From NCBI GenBank assembly GCA_947311845.1, contig CAMZMU010000027.1:50038345-50102344 (forward strand): a stretch of 64,000 nucleotides of DNA. The letters are read 5' to 3'. Below, piece by piece: positions 46,479 to 56,946 of this stretch (its first letter is position 1; each line of letters begins with the position of its first letter). The translations under genes and the position numbers were made by a program. The notes beneath the pieces are model-generated. The model ran no database searches, was not told where the DNA came from, and worked only from the letters and a program-made list of their open reading frames with translations. This DNA is from Poa pratensis. Taxonomy: Eukaryota > Streptophyta > Magnoliopsida > Poales > Poaceae.

Positions 46479-49400
46479 TCAGATTTCCCACGGAACATCC
46501 AAGTCACTCCCAGTAGCATTGTTAACGAATAACTCCTGTAAAACACATTCATTAACATTGGTATCCAACAATACCGGAACATCATACGAGGAGAAATTAA
46601 GTGTTTTGACACACTCCACCGAACTAGAAGTTTTGAAATTACCATATGCGAGTAGTTGTTTTTTGCAGGTTACAGACACAGAGCCTCCAGCCTTGCCCTT
46701 GTATGATTCACAAAATTTCCACTCGACCGCCCCTGGGTCTGCCCCTTTCTTCTTTGCCAAAGCAAAAAATCTGGACAGATGGAGACAACTGGCCATTGGA
46801 GCAGAATGTGTTGCTTCCCATTGTCATGGTAGATTTGCTGTTTGAATTTTCAGTGACCTCAGCCGTGGTTCAAAAACCTTGTCAACACTTCCATCTTTCT
46901 TATTTGGTGGACCACCGTCATGGTCATCCTCCCCAGCCGGCTCATGACCATCATCCAGGTCCATATCCTCCCCATCCTGTACAACAGTTGGCTCAACCGA
47001 AAAAAGGATTTCATAAAACCCATCTTTAATGAACAATGGCAGATCCTTTGGAATTTTTTATGTTCACACAACCTATCAAGATTCTCAATATAGCATTCGT
47101 TCTTGTGAATGGCATGTCCACCTTAAGCGGTTTTCCAAACAGAGTACCGAGCCCCCAATTACCTAAGTAATCCCCAATGTGGTGCGATGGGATTCCTTCC
47201 ATTCGGACCCAGACCTGTGGTAGCTTCCAAAGTGGCTCAATAATGCCCTTCCATGCATCTACCTTCAGCGTACACTCACTGTTTGGAATTGAGAAGGACC
47301 CAAACAACCTCAGCCTATCAAGTTCAGCTTTGGATGGGAACATCACCTTGAACCCATTAGGACTCACCTGCAGCACATCCCACTCATACTGCTCCCCCGG
47401 CACCACACGTTGTAGCTGCCTAGATAGTTGTGGGATTGTCAAAGAACCCCTATTACCGTCACCATACCTAGACTGTGTTTTCCGTCTTAGGCTTATAGGA
47501 CTCAGTACATGGATAGGTAAAGAAGGTCAAATCATCATGGTAATGTCCATAAACCTCCACTTGTGGTTTTGGAGCAGTCAGCAAAGCACAGTCATCCGAA
47601 ACATGATTAGGAGACTCACAATAGTCACAAAGCTTCGGGGTGCATTCAGCTAAAACATGTCCCGACAAACCACATGTATAGCATCTTCCTTTATCGACTT
47701 TCTTGGATTCCGAGCTTCATTCCTTGTGTCCTCAGAGCCATCATCAGCCACAACTGTCTTCCCCATAAGTTGCTGCGCCACCGGCATCAATGCCGACGCC
47801 GCAGCCGTGACCTGATTCGTCGCTATACCCTATCTGGGTATCACTTGTGCTGGTGTCTGATACGTCTCCAACGTATCTATAATTTCTTATGTTCCATGCT
47901 TGTATTATACCAATTGCTACATGTTTTATTCACACTTCATGGCATTTTTATGCATTTTCTGGGACTAACCTATTAACAAGATGCCACAGTGTCAGTTCAT
48001 GTTTTCTGCTGTTTTTGATTTCAGAAAAGTTGTTCTGCAAATATCCTCGGAATTGGACGAAACAAATTGTCATGTTCCTATTTTTCCCGACACGTTCACG
48101 AAGTCCGAAGGAGAGACGAAGGGGGGCACCGAGGCGCCGTCCCCATCCCATGGCGGAGGTGGGCCCCCTGCCGCGCCGCCATGTGGGGAGCGTGCCTCGT
48201 GCCTCCACCGACATCGCCCCTTCACCTATTTATTCTTCCCGAGGCAAAAACCCTAAAACACCGAGCCATATTTCCAGAAAACATCCGTTGCCGCCACCGC
48301 CGTCAACCCTAACTCGGGGGGTTTCTGAACCTCTTCCCGGCACACTGCCGGAGAGGGGAATCATCACCGGAGGGCTCTACATCGCCATGTCTGCCTCCGG
48401 AGTGATGTGTGAGTAGTTCATCTTTGGACTATGGGTCCATAGCAGTAGCTAGATGGTTGTCCTCTCCTTTTGTGCCATCATGTTTAGATCTTGTGAGCTG
48501 CCTATCATGATCAAGATCATCTTATTGTAATACTACATGTTGTGTTTGCTGGGATCCGATAAATATTGAATACTATGTCAAGTTGATTATTGATCTATCA
48601 TATATATGTTGTTTATGATCTTGCATGCTCTCTGTTATTAGTGTAGGCTTTGGCCAAGTTTATGCTTGTAACTCCAAGAGGGAGTATTTATGCTAGATAG
48701 TAGGTTCATGCCTTCATTTAATCTGGGACAGTGACAGAAAATTCTAAGTTTGTGGATGTGCTGTTGCTACTAGGGGTAAAACAGCAATGTTTTGTCTAAG
48801 GATATTTGTATTGTTTACATTATGCACCATACTTAATGCAATTGTCTGTTGCTTGCATCTTATACTGGAAGGGGTGCGGATGCTAAGCTGAAGGTGGACT
48901 ATTTAGGCACAGATGCATGCTGGATAACGGTCTGTGTACTTTGTTGTAATGCCCAAGTAAATCTCATAGTGATCATCATGACTTGTATATGCATTGTTAT
49001 GCACCTCTCTATTTTGTCAATTGTCCAGCTGTAATTCGTTTACCCAGCATGTTAGTATTTTATTATGGAGAGACACCACTAGTGAACTGTGGACCCTGCT
49101 CCATTCTTTTACATCTGAAATACAACGTACTGCAATCATTGTTCTTTTTCATTCTCTGCAAGCAAACATCATTTTCAACATTATACGCATAATCCTTTGT
49201 TTTCAGCAAGCCGGTGAGATTGATAACCTCACTGTTAAGTTGGGGCAAAGTAGTTTGATTGTATTGTGCAGGTTCCATGTTGGCACCGGAATCCCTGGTG
49301 TTGCGCCGCACTACACTCCTTCACCAACAACCTTCAGAACATCGCCAACTTCCTGCTGGTCCGATTAAACATTGGTTTCTTACTGAGGGAAAACTTGCTA

Positions 49401-50676
49401 TTGTACTCATCATACCTTCCTCTTGGGGTTCCCAACGAACGTGTGTCTTTCACGTCATCAGTGTCTCAGCCACCGCAACAATGTCAGGGTTCGGTGTTGC
49501 ACCTCTGCCCGCAGAAGCTCTACCAGCCCCAACACGACCACGTCTAGATCTTCCAGCTCCACCCCTAAACGCAAAACTTCCTCTGAATCGGCCAGCATGG
49601 TTTTGACGCACGTCATTGCCACCAAATCCAGAACCTGCGTTAAACCGCCCATATGGCAAGTTGCGCTGATTGTTACCTTGGTACTGGGTGCCATTATCAG
49701 CACCCATGAACTGCCCGCCGTTAGCAGCGTAGTGGTTGTAATTCTGCTGCTGCCCACCGTAGTTTCCAAACCTCTGCCCAGGACCATTGTTAAACGCCTC
49801 TTGTCCCGCCGTGCCACTCGACTCTCCAACCACGAAGTTGCAGTTCTTGTTGTAACCACGTCCGTAGTTCCCTCCGTTGCCCCTGCCAGCTCCGGAGCCA
49901 CCACCGCCACCGCCGCCGGTGCCCCGATTAGCCATGGAGGTAGCAACAGGATTGAACCACGAAAACCCTAGCCGCCGTGTCCTTTGGCACAGCCGAGCCC
50001 TAACAGAATCGACACGTCGATCTGAACATGGGCCTGATAGAGATGGGCTTTCTTGCATACCGGGTTTACCCAGGCCCAACGGCTGGATCCTCCCATTGCA
50101 ACGTATCGAATTTTCAAATTTCGATCCAGAAAAATCGCCCGATCTGGCCGGCATCGCAGCTCCGGTAATGGAGCTCCGCCGGCGTCTTCTCTGGACCAAC
50201 GTCCAATCATCCTCATCCAAACCCTCCGGACACAACGGCACCGTAGGCGAAAGGACCGACATTTTAACCACAAAGGTTCTGCCGTGGTTGTCCACCATCG
50301 GCCTTGCCGCCGTCGAGCAATGCGATCTCGGAGAATGAGTTACGGATTCGCTTACCGTGTCTGCCAATGTACTCAGCATCTGCGCCGCCCATCTCCGCAT
50401 CCTTCTCCTTTCCTCTAGCTTTGATCTTCTTGACTCGCCCTTGTCTCTTGTCGGAGATGGCGTTGGTGTCCGGCAGTAGTATCTCAAGGACCTCTGGGAG
50501 GTCCCTGGGGAAACCACATCCGCCTCCACCTCATCATCGCTGGTCTCCGGAGAGAGGGACCAGAACCTCCGCCGAAGAGAGCCCACCGGAGGAGCTCCAA
50601 GAACCGCCGCTCGCATCGCCTCCCTGGTCACCCTCCGCCGCTCGCATCGCCTCCGTAAATTGGGGGAGAATTTCAC
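46479..50676 (-). pseudogene. LINE ORF1, interrupted by a solo LTR
   Basis: The N-terminal part (50676-49466) is open for about 400 residues: arginine-rich start, then a glycine-rich region (GTGGGGGGGSGAGRGNGG) with RGG-like repeats. It is cut by the LTR at 49460. Beyond 47857 the protein continues with two CCHC zinc knuckles, CYTCGLSGHVLAEC and CDYCESPNHVSDDC (about 47690-47590), then a DUF4283-like segment (VMFPSKAELDRLRLFG, WVRMEGIP; 47442-47026) and a tail to 46479. One or more frame breaks lie near 47450 and 46830. The role is RNA binding in the LINE particle, by family analogy. The knuckles lie before the DUF4283-like part. Confidence 0.8.
47858..49460 (+). repeat. Solo LTR of the A family in LINE ORF1
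   Basis: 1603 bp, TGATACGTCTCC to CACGTCATCA, nearly identical in outline to the A LTR (4121-5714). Flanked by perfect 5-bp repeats GTGTC (47853-47857 and 49461-49465) with LINE ORF1 on both sides. So a full element inserted and was reduced to one LTR by LTR-LTR recombination. Confidence 0.95.
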
Positions 50677-50679
50677 TTC

Positions 50680-50851
50680 CCCAGCCTCTGCACCAACTAG
50701 GGATGCACACAGCCTTTAGGCATGAGTACCAGAATTTTTATCTTGGTTAATAACCAAGCCTGGTCCTCAAGATAAATTGCATGAGTATCAGGAAGGTCTG
50801 ATCCTCTAGTATAAATAGGAATCTAAATTCGCGTCCTAGGGACTTGAACCT
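50680..50851 (-). other. SINE-like sequence at the 5' end of the LINE
   Basis: Immediately inside the target duplication the minus strand reads AGGTTCAAGTCCC, like a tRNA/SINE B box (GGTTCNANNCC). About 130 bp later comes GGCTGTGTGCATCCCTAGTT followed by GGTGCAGAGGCTGGGG, a close relative of this LINE's own 3' tail. ORF1 sequence starts just after it. It looks like a 5'-truncated SINE or LINE tail joined upstream of the LINE. It could also simply be this family's 5' UTR. Confidence 0.4.
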
Positions 50852-50869
50852 GCGTAGTGTAGTACTTAC

Positions 50870-52223
50870 GAAGATAACGGATTTGACGGCATCCATGTCG
50901 AGCTGGAAGTGTTGCCTGCTCTCCTTCTGTATGTTTAGCAGCATGTCGAGCAAGTCCTCGGCCTGGCCTCCGCCACCTTCCATCCTCTCGAGGTGATCCT
51001 GGATGATGGCATCGAGGACGCCGTTGCCAACATCGCGGCACTCCTTGGCGAGGCGACAGGCTCCACTAAGCCAGCCGACGAGCCAGGACGACGGCCACAG
51101 GTCGGGCGGGCTACGTTGCACGGATACGGCTCAAAACCCACGTATCCTGTGTCGGATACGCGCGGATACCCGGATACACGGATACTTCACCGGATACGTA
51201 TCCAGCCGTATCAAGCGATTTTTTGTTCTAAAAAATTAATAAAACAACTCGAATATGGGTTACCGGTACAAAAATAGCCTAATCCTTCCCGTATAAAGCC
51301 ACCAACACCTAAGCTAGATGGAAACGTGACCAAGATAGAGCTACGTCGCTACCGTTATGAAGCTTTTTTTACGAACAACCATATAAAGGTACTCCTATAT
51401 ATCATGATCCGTGTTTTAAAATTAGAAATTAGTAATTTTTATATATTATTAATTTTAATTATACATATCTAGACGTATCCCGTATCCGTGTTTTTAAAAA
51501 ATCGACGTATCGCGGTATCGCCGTATCCGTATCCGTATCCGTATCGCCGTATCCGGGCATCCTAGCGGGCGGGTTGAACCCGGCTGCGAGCTTCATGGAC
51601 CTGTCCAGCTCGCGGAGGAACACGTCGCGCTCCTTGAACCGATCGCCCATCACGGCGCGCACTGTGCTGTCGGTAACGAGCGCGGACAGCCGCGCGTGCA
51701 TCTCCACGGGTCGCCCGGCCGCCGCGGCGTCCGCGACCTCGCGGAGCATGGCGGCGACCTCCTCCTCGCGGATGGCGCGGAAGGAGAGGACGCGGAGCGC
51801 GGTGAAGAGCTCCATGACGGGGATGTTCCTAAGCTGGCGCCAGTAGTCCCCGTAGGGCGCGAACACGATGTCCCGGCCGCCGTTCGTCAGCACACGCATG
51901 GTGGCGCCCAGGGGCCGCGTCGCGAACGTCGTGTCGTGGGTCTTCATCAACTCGGCAGCACCTTCCCGAGACGATACCACCAGCGTGGGCACCTCGCCGA
52001 GCCGGAGGAACATAACCGGTCCGTAGCGCCGCGCCAGGTCACGCATCGCGCGGTGAGGGAGGCCCCGGGCTAGGTGGTGCAGGCTGCCGATGACCGGCAG
52101 CTGCCACCGCCCAGGCGCAAGATGCAGGTGGTCGCCACCATTCGATGTCGAGCGCCTTCGGCTGGCAAACACCATGAACAAGGACACCAGAGCTACGCCG
52201 AGGTAGACGTAGGCGTTCTCCAT
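50870..52223 (-). pseudogene. CYP71-like cytochrome P450 pseudogene, exon 1
   Basis: ATG at 52223. N-terminal membrane anchor (VYLGVALVSLFMVF), hinge LAPGRWQLPVIGSLHHL, ARRYGPVMFLRLGEVPT, TFATRPLG, C-helix YWRQLRNI. The frame breaks off at 51574 in ...AAGFNPPAR, where the MITE 51111-51565 is inserted, and resumes at 51110 with DLWPSSWLVGWLSG, CRDVGNGVLDAIIQDHLERM and DMDAVKSVIF. Exon ends at 50870 with donor GTAAGT, the usual single-intron position of the CYP71 clan. With the MITE removed this exon is open, so the MITE is its only large lesion. The best match is CYP71; the subfamily is not determined. Exon 2 is 9.7 kb away only because of inserted elements. Confidence 0.92.
51111..51565. mobile_element. 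hAT-like MITE, 455 bp, in P450 exon 1
   Basis: Flanked by perfect 8-bp repeats CGGGCGGG (51103-51110 and 51566-51573), the hAT duplication size. Ends CTACGTTGCACGGATACGGC and, reversed, CTAGGATGCCCGGATACGGC match at 17 of 20 positions. The subterminal regions are full of GGATAC/GTATCC repeats, as in hAT transposase-binding arrays. No coding. Confidence 0.88.
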
Positions 52224-52849
52224 CTCTGCCGTTAAGGTCTATAACGATGCTACCAGATTTGATGTTGCGGAACGAATTTCGCTGAATGTATGACTTGATT
52301 GATCATTGTCTCATTGATGTGGACTAGTGATTCTAAGACGAACTAGGCGGATAGAAATCTTGAGAGAACCGGGTTGATCTATCAACTCATTTACGGAAGG
52401 TCGGAGGTCCACAGTGAAGAAATTGAGAATGAAAGTGTGTCACTCAGAATAGGTAGCAGACTATAACCAATAAGCAACGACGCTGAACAATGAAATCATC
52501 CAGCCTCTGCATTTCAGGGATTTAAGGATTGTTTGCGCTGGTTTCAGGTAGAGCTTTGCGTGCGTGATTGATTGTAAATTACGGTTGTCTTGCTTTTATA
52601 CCGGAGTAGGGTAGTCGTTCAACTATTGCACTCTGGTTTCAAGTCAAGTGAGGTGTCGAGAACGATCCTATTTTAGATAAAATCCTCGTTGCAAGACCAA
52701 TGGAGCGACGCCGGGCCAGAATTCTCATGCTAGTAGATTTCCGGCACGTTAGCTGCCACTTAAACTTCAACAGTTGCTATGCGTTAATGCATCTTAGCCG
52801 CCGCAAGCCGACGGCCGCGCAATGGCTGACTACATGTACCCGTATATGT
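52224..52849 (-). other. Upstream region of the P450 pseudogene
   Basis: Low-copy-looking sequence. No clear TATA box at a convincing distance on the minus strand and no transposon end was seen. Confidence 0.3.
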
Positions 52850-52851
52850 TA

Positions 52852-52933
52852 CTCCCTCCGTTTGGAAAAGGATATCATAAAAATGGTCTATCTATAGTTC
52901 AGTTTTGTGACATCTATTTTTGTACGGAGGGAG
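52852..52933. mobile_element. Stowaway MITE, 82 bp
   Basis: CTCCCTCCGTTTGGAAAAGG at the left and the reverse TTTTTGTACGGAGGGAG at the right, with TA on both sides (52850-52851, 52934-52935). A very short but complete Tc1/mariner-type MITE. Confidence 0.92.
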
Positions 52934-52935
52934 TA

Positions 52936-53439
52936 TATGGGATGCCCAATTCGTTGTCCAGCTTAAGACCAACTAACACGATCACGATCCAGCAAATGGC
53001 GCAAAACTTCTGAATAACCGTTATTTTACGTTTGACTAAATCCAAAGGTGGATGGAGCGGTCGATTTTTTTTTTTGGTGAACCCGCAAAAGCTTTGCATG
53101 TCGATTGCAAATAGAAAGAAAGAACGATCTACATCGAGTCCGGCATCGCAATGATGCGGTTACAGGTCGGGATGGGTGGTTGAGCATCTACCGAACTAAC
53201 GAACGAAACATTTGGAGACATTTTATGGTACATCAACGCAGTGTCGGCCGTTCAAGCGGGGTGATCGTACGGTGCAGATCCAATATACTACGTCAAAGTT
53301 TTGGTAAGTATATTTGAGCCCGAGGGCCTTTCAGAATTACACTGGAAAAAGGATAAAAACAATCGTAATACTAATCGGATCATGTATGATGCGGCCTCTG
53401 TATCACTTCGCCGGACGGCTGCTTTTCTCTCGTCGGAAA
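52936..53439. other. Intergenic stretch, nothing recognised
   Basis: Mixed sequence with a T-run at about 53071. ORFs are short and not recognisable. Confidence 0.3.
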
Positions 53440-54511
53440 TCGAATAAGGGGCAGAGCAGAGGGGATGGACCAATGAAGTCGCCATGACGTCCTCCGCTGC
53501 ACCCCGTTCTTCTGGCCCAATATGGCACTCCGCCCGTGGCATCATGCCGTCATCGTTGAGGCCTTGTTTACCCCCCAAGAGTTTTTTACGGGATGAGAAG
53601 AGTGAGATGGTAGGAGATTTGGTGAACACCCAATCTCTACAAATTCCCATAAATATTTTCCTCCTACAATACACTAGTATGGACTAGAGTTTTTGTGTTA
53701 GGCAAAAATGAGGTGGTTGGTAGGGGATATTTGGGGATTATCCCCTCTCATCCCCTAAAATACACTAGAAGTAAACAGGCTAGTGGGGATTTTCCGGGAT
53801 GCAGAATAATCCCCTCCCATCCCCTAAAATACATTAGAGGTAAACAAGGCCTGACGGGGAGATCCCCGTTGCGCAAGGACGTGGACAACCTTGCTTCCTC
53901 CTGCCCCAGCACGCACGACTCCATCATCGCCAGCTCTGGGCACGACGCGGCTCTGCCGCCGCGAAGTACACCTCCTTCAAGCGACGTAGCGCGCGCCAGC
54001 GTGTCCAGCACCTCGCCGTGCCGACGCCGCGCCGCTGGGCCGCGGGGGTCAGCATCGCCGTCGTCGGGCGGATCGTCTTGGATGAGCTCACGGCACACGG
54101 ATCCGTATAGGTTGGCGACGAGGTAGTCACCTAGTCAGTGGCATCGGGACCGTTAAAGCCGTCGTAAATGACGATGAACATCCAGCCCCGCTCCTCCGAG
54201 ACCACGACGTGCACCCTGTCCTCCCCGGCCTTCTCGCGCACCCACTGCACCATCGCCTCGCCGTCGTCCGTTGCCCCCTGTACGTTTCCGTTAACGCCGT
54301 TGCTCTTGATCACGCTGGCGCCGACGATGGAGGCAGCGCCGCCGTTTCTCGCGTTAATGCCACGATCGATGGTCGTCACGGTTGGCTCGTAGTGGCGCTG
54401 CTGCTTCTTCTTCTTCTTGGGCGTGGGCGGGGCGCCGCAGGTCCACCAGGCGACGGCACGGGGAGGAGGTCGAGGAGCGTGGTCCCGGACTCCGACGACT
54501 CCTCCTACCAT
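53440..54511 (-). pseudogene. Protein phosphatase 2C pseudogene fragment
   Basis: 54511-54131 ends with the PP2C core [30 protein letters not shown], in two adjacent blocks ([20 protein letters not shown] includes the metal-binding DG). An 8-bp insertion TGAC TAGG TGAC (54125-54136) then creates a stop and frameshift. Another frame continues YLVANLYGSVCRELIQDD, then CPELAMMESCVLG. At 53855 a Tourist-like MITE interrupts, and a plausible continuation (NDDGMMPRAECHIGPEE) follows at 53556 to about 53440. GFNGPDA is typical of the plant PP2C subgroup with HGW-type cores. These enzymes dephosphorylate Ser/Thr with Mg or Mn; this copy lacks most of the C-terminal half and is not functional. Confidence 0.78.
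53560..53851. mobile_element. Tourist-like (PIF/Harbinger) MITE, 292 bp
   Basis: Ends GGCCTTGTTTACC and, reversed, GGCCTTGTTTACC, flanked by the 3-bp repeat TGA (53557-53559 and 53852-53854). The right half holds two similar copies of CCCATCCCCTAAAATACA/T-TAGA-GGTAAACA. It lies inside the PP2C pseudogene frame. Confidence 0.75.
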
Positions 54512-55540
54512 CGGTGCCGGTGCCGCGTGGCCTAGAGGTCCACGAGGATCTTCTCGTCGGTGTGTGTGTGCCCCGGCGCAACGGCGCCGACGGCAGAGCT
54601 CGGCCTGAGAACGAGGGCGACGAGGCGCAGTACTTGAACGGCCTGGAGTACTGCTCGAGATGTAGTGTCCGGAAGAATAACCTGTTTTCTAATAATTAGA
54701 ATTACTAAGTTACCCTTGGGCCCAACTCTGCCCCCTGAAATTTGAGCCATTGGATCGGTCATATACTACACACTTAAATGTGTAGAATGTACCGTAAATA
54801 TCCCAACAAAAAACTGCGCCAAAGACAACCTATTCTATCTCTAGATCAAACCCAGCCTTCGGAGAGCTTCCGAAGCTCCACTTCTTAAAGAGAGATCTTC
54901 TATATCTTGCGGCAGAGACTACTCCATTTAGTCTAGACGTTGTTTTTGCCTTTTTTTTTCCTACAGAAGTACTCCCTCCATTCCGAATTAATTGACTCAG
55001 ATTTAGTACAATGCTTGTTGGATCGATCGGTCCCACATGCCACGGATTGTACAAGAGGCTCAAACTAGTGGGCTGACTTTCGGCCAATACGGAGAGGGAT
55101 TTTTTCACTAGACTAAGCTCTACCGAGAGGGACTGGTGGACTGTGCTAGGCTGCTACTCCGTAGCAGATACAGTGTATGATAGCGAAATATTAAAGATGT
55201 GCAATCTGCGGGCTCTCCGCAGCCGAGCTACTGTGGATTAGCTACAGTAGCTACTGTAGAAAATCTACAGTAATACAGTGCTTGATCCCGGCCGTCGCTT
55301 GGCGATCCGACGGCACACAGAAGACGTCCGTGATGTTTTTGCAAAAAGTCCCCTCCCTGATCGAGAAATCAACCCGCAGTCCACACTTCCCCTATACAGG
55401 GACCTGAGCGGAATTTCGGAAAACTCCGAGGGCCTCCGTGTAAAATCGACCGCAGATCGATCCCTCCCTTCTCTCTCCCGCACGCGGCCGCACGCCGCCG
55501 CCGCCGCGCGTCCTCGCCGCTCCTGCCCTCCCCGTCCACA
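54512..55540. other. Intergenic with a Stowaway fragment and an 18-bp palindrome
   Basis: At 54968-55018 the sequence TACTCCCTCCATTCCGAATT and onward matches the first half of a Stowaway MITE whose right half is missing. At 55242-55259 CTACAGTAGCTACTGTAG is a perfect 18-bp palindrome, followed by a further CTACAGTA. From about 55440 the sequence turns GC-rich. No gene recognised. Confidence 0.5.
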
Positions 55541-55543
55541 TCC

Positions 55544-55859
55544 ATGCACAAGGCGGGCTTCGCCGTCGCCGCCTACCCCTCCTCGCCGCAGCTCGCGTCC
55601 CGGGGCGCCTCGCCGTCACGGGAATCGCCGCGGAGGCGCTCGCGGCCCGCCGCCACTTCCGCACCTCGCCGGCGCCGCTCCGACGACCTACAGGGGGCGG
55701 CGCCGCCACCTACGCCCCCCCCCCCCCCCCCCCCCCCCCCGGTCTCGGCGCGCATCCGTGCCAACCACGGACGCGTCCTGGAGAGCGCTGTCGCGTCCGC
55801 CAGTGACGTCACGCTGACGTCACCGCGGGCTTGGGCTGCGCAGCTGGGCTGGCCTGCTG
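55544..55859 (+). CDS. GC-rich hypothetical ORF, possible first-exon fragment
   Basis: ATG at 55544 follows a pyrimidine-rich leader (CCCTCCCTTCTCTCTCCCG near 55460). It encodes MHKAGFAVAAYPSSPQLASR and an S/R/P-rich stretch of the type seen in plastid or mitochondrial targeting peptides, then a proline run from the C29 tract. Similarity to any family is not apparent and the frame runs into AT-rich sequence. Alternatively this is an untranslated or captured gene end. Low confidence. Confidence 0.18.
55712..55740 (+). repeat. C29 homopolymer
   Basis: Twenty-nine consecutive C residues between CTACG and GGTCTCG. The tract length is likely unstable in vivo and in sequencing. On the minus strand it is a G-run able to form a quadruplex. 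Confidence 0.9.
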
Positions 55860-56940
55860 TGCAGCTCGACCGGGCTTTTTTTTTTCTTTCATTCTTTTTC
55901 TTTTTTTCAAAACTTTCAGGACTTTCCAAATACAATTCCAAAAAGAATTCAAACCAATTCCTAGCAATCCATGAAATACAAAAAAAACATTCCAAATTCT
56001 TTGGGACCTTTTCTAAATTATTGTAAACTTTCAAAATTTGAAACAACACTCAATTCAACTAAACTTCACAGGAAATTTGTAAAAAATTCAAACACACACA
56101 CACTCTGCATAGTTGCAACAGAAAATACAAGGAAAAAACATAAACATTCCCAACCATGGTTTCAAAACTAAAACAAAAAATGGAAACATTTCCACAATTG
56201 ACCATCCACAGAAATATTGGAAAACATTAAAATCACTAGGAGAAAACAGAATAATTACGACAACAAAGGAAGAATTTCGAATGTTCCTATTTTTTATATT
56301 TGCACGAATTTGTTAGCAAGATGATTAGAAAATAAAAAAACAACTATTTCTGCCATAACGCAAACACGATCGAAAATTTTAATTTGTCCGAGATGTTTAG
56401 AAAAGAAACAAAAAAACTATTTCTGCCATAACGCAAACATAATCAAAAAAATTAAATTGTCCGTCTAAGAATATCCACAAAATGAATGATATAATCTATC
56501 CACACAAAAAAAGAGAACAAAAACACCACCTATAGTTATGTAGAGTTGAGTTTAACAAATACTCACATATTCCCTCCAATTATAGACTCTAATTGAATAT
56601 CTCAATTAAGCAAAAATATTGGCAAAAAACTCTACTTATGAAATTCAGATGAAATTCCTCAAATTATATATTTAAATATGAAATTCATATGCTATTCCTC
56701 AAATTATATTTCCACTTAACTAAATGCTCATATAATGCACATCTTCTAATTACAAAGCTAAAACAATTATTTATGCCACCATACAAACATAATCAAACAT
56801 TTAAAATGGCAAACATTGTGCAGCATCTCATAACTGACTGCTTGATCTAACCACATGAATAAGGCTTTACTTTTGCCGGATAAACATATATCTATGCAAG
56901 AGAGGTATTTTAAGGTCAGTGGAGATTTACGAGTTTGATA
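55860..56940. other. AT-rich stretch, nothing recognised
   Basis: About 1.1 kb of A/T-rich sequence with poly-T at 55875-55910 and repeated short words (AAACAACTATTTCTGCCATA twice, near 56337 and 56414). It probably belongs to an intron or a transposon body. No coding or termini identified. Confidence 0.35.
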
Positions 56941-56946
56941 ACATAC

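Larger units (their letters stand above)
42270..50851 (-). mobile_element. LINE (non-LTR retrotransposon), near full length
   Basis: Minus-strand order: 5' region, ORF1 (Gly-rich, zinc knuckles, DUF4283-like), ORF2 (endonuclease, RT, zf-RVT). Last comes the plant-LINE 3' tail GTGCATCGTCACGATGCAGA, followed by a T-rich/A-rich tail at about 42270-42285. The 16-bp target duplication GCGTAGTGTAGTACTT lies at 42254-42269 and 50852-50867. It inserted in the P450 intron in the same orientation as the gene, two bases from the splice donor. A solo LTR (47858-49460) is nested in ORF1. LINE length without it is about 7 kb. Confidence 0.9.

Noticed and set aside
50840..50850. tRNA gene suggested by GGTTCAAGTCC
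   Set aside because: No A box, no acceptor stem and no cloverleaf around it; at best a SINE-like B box.
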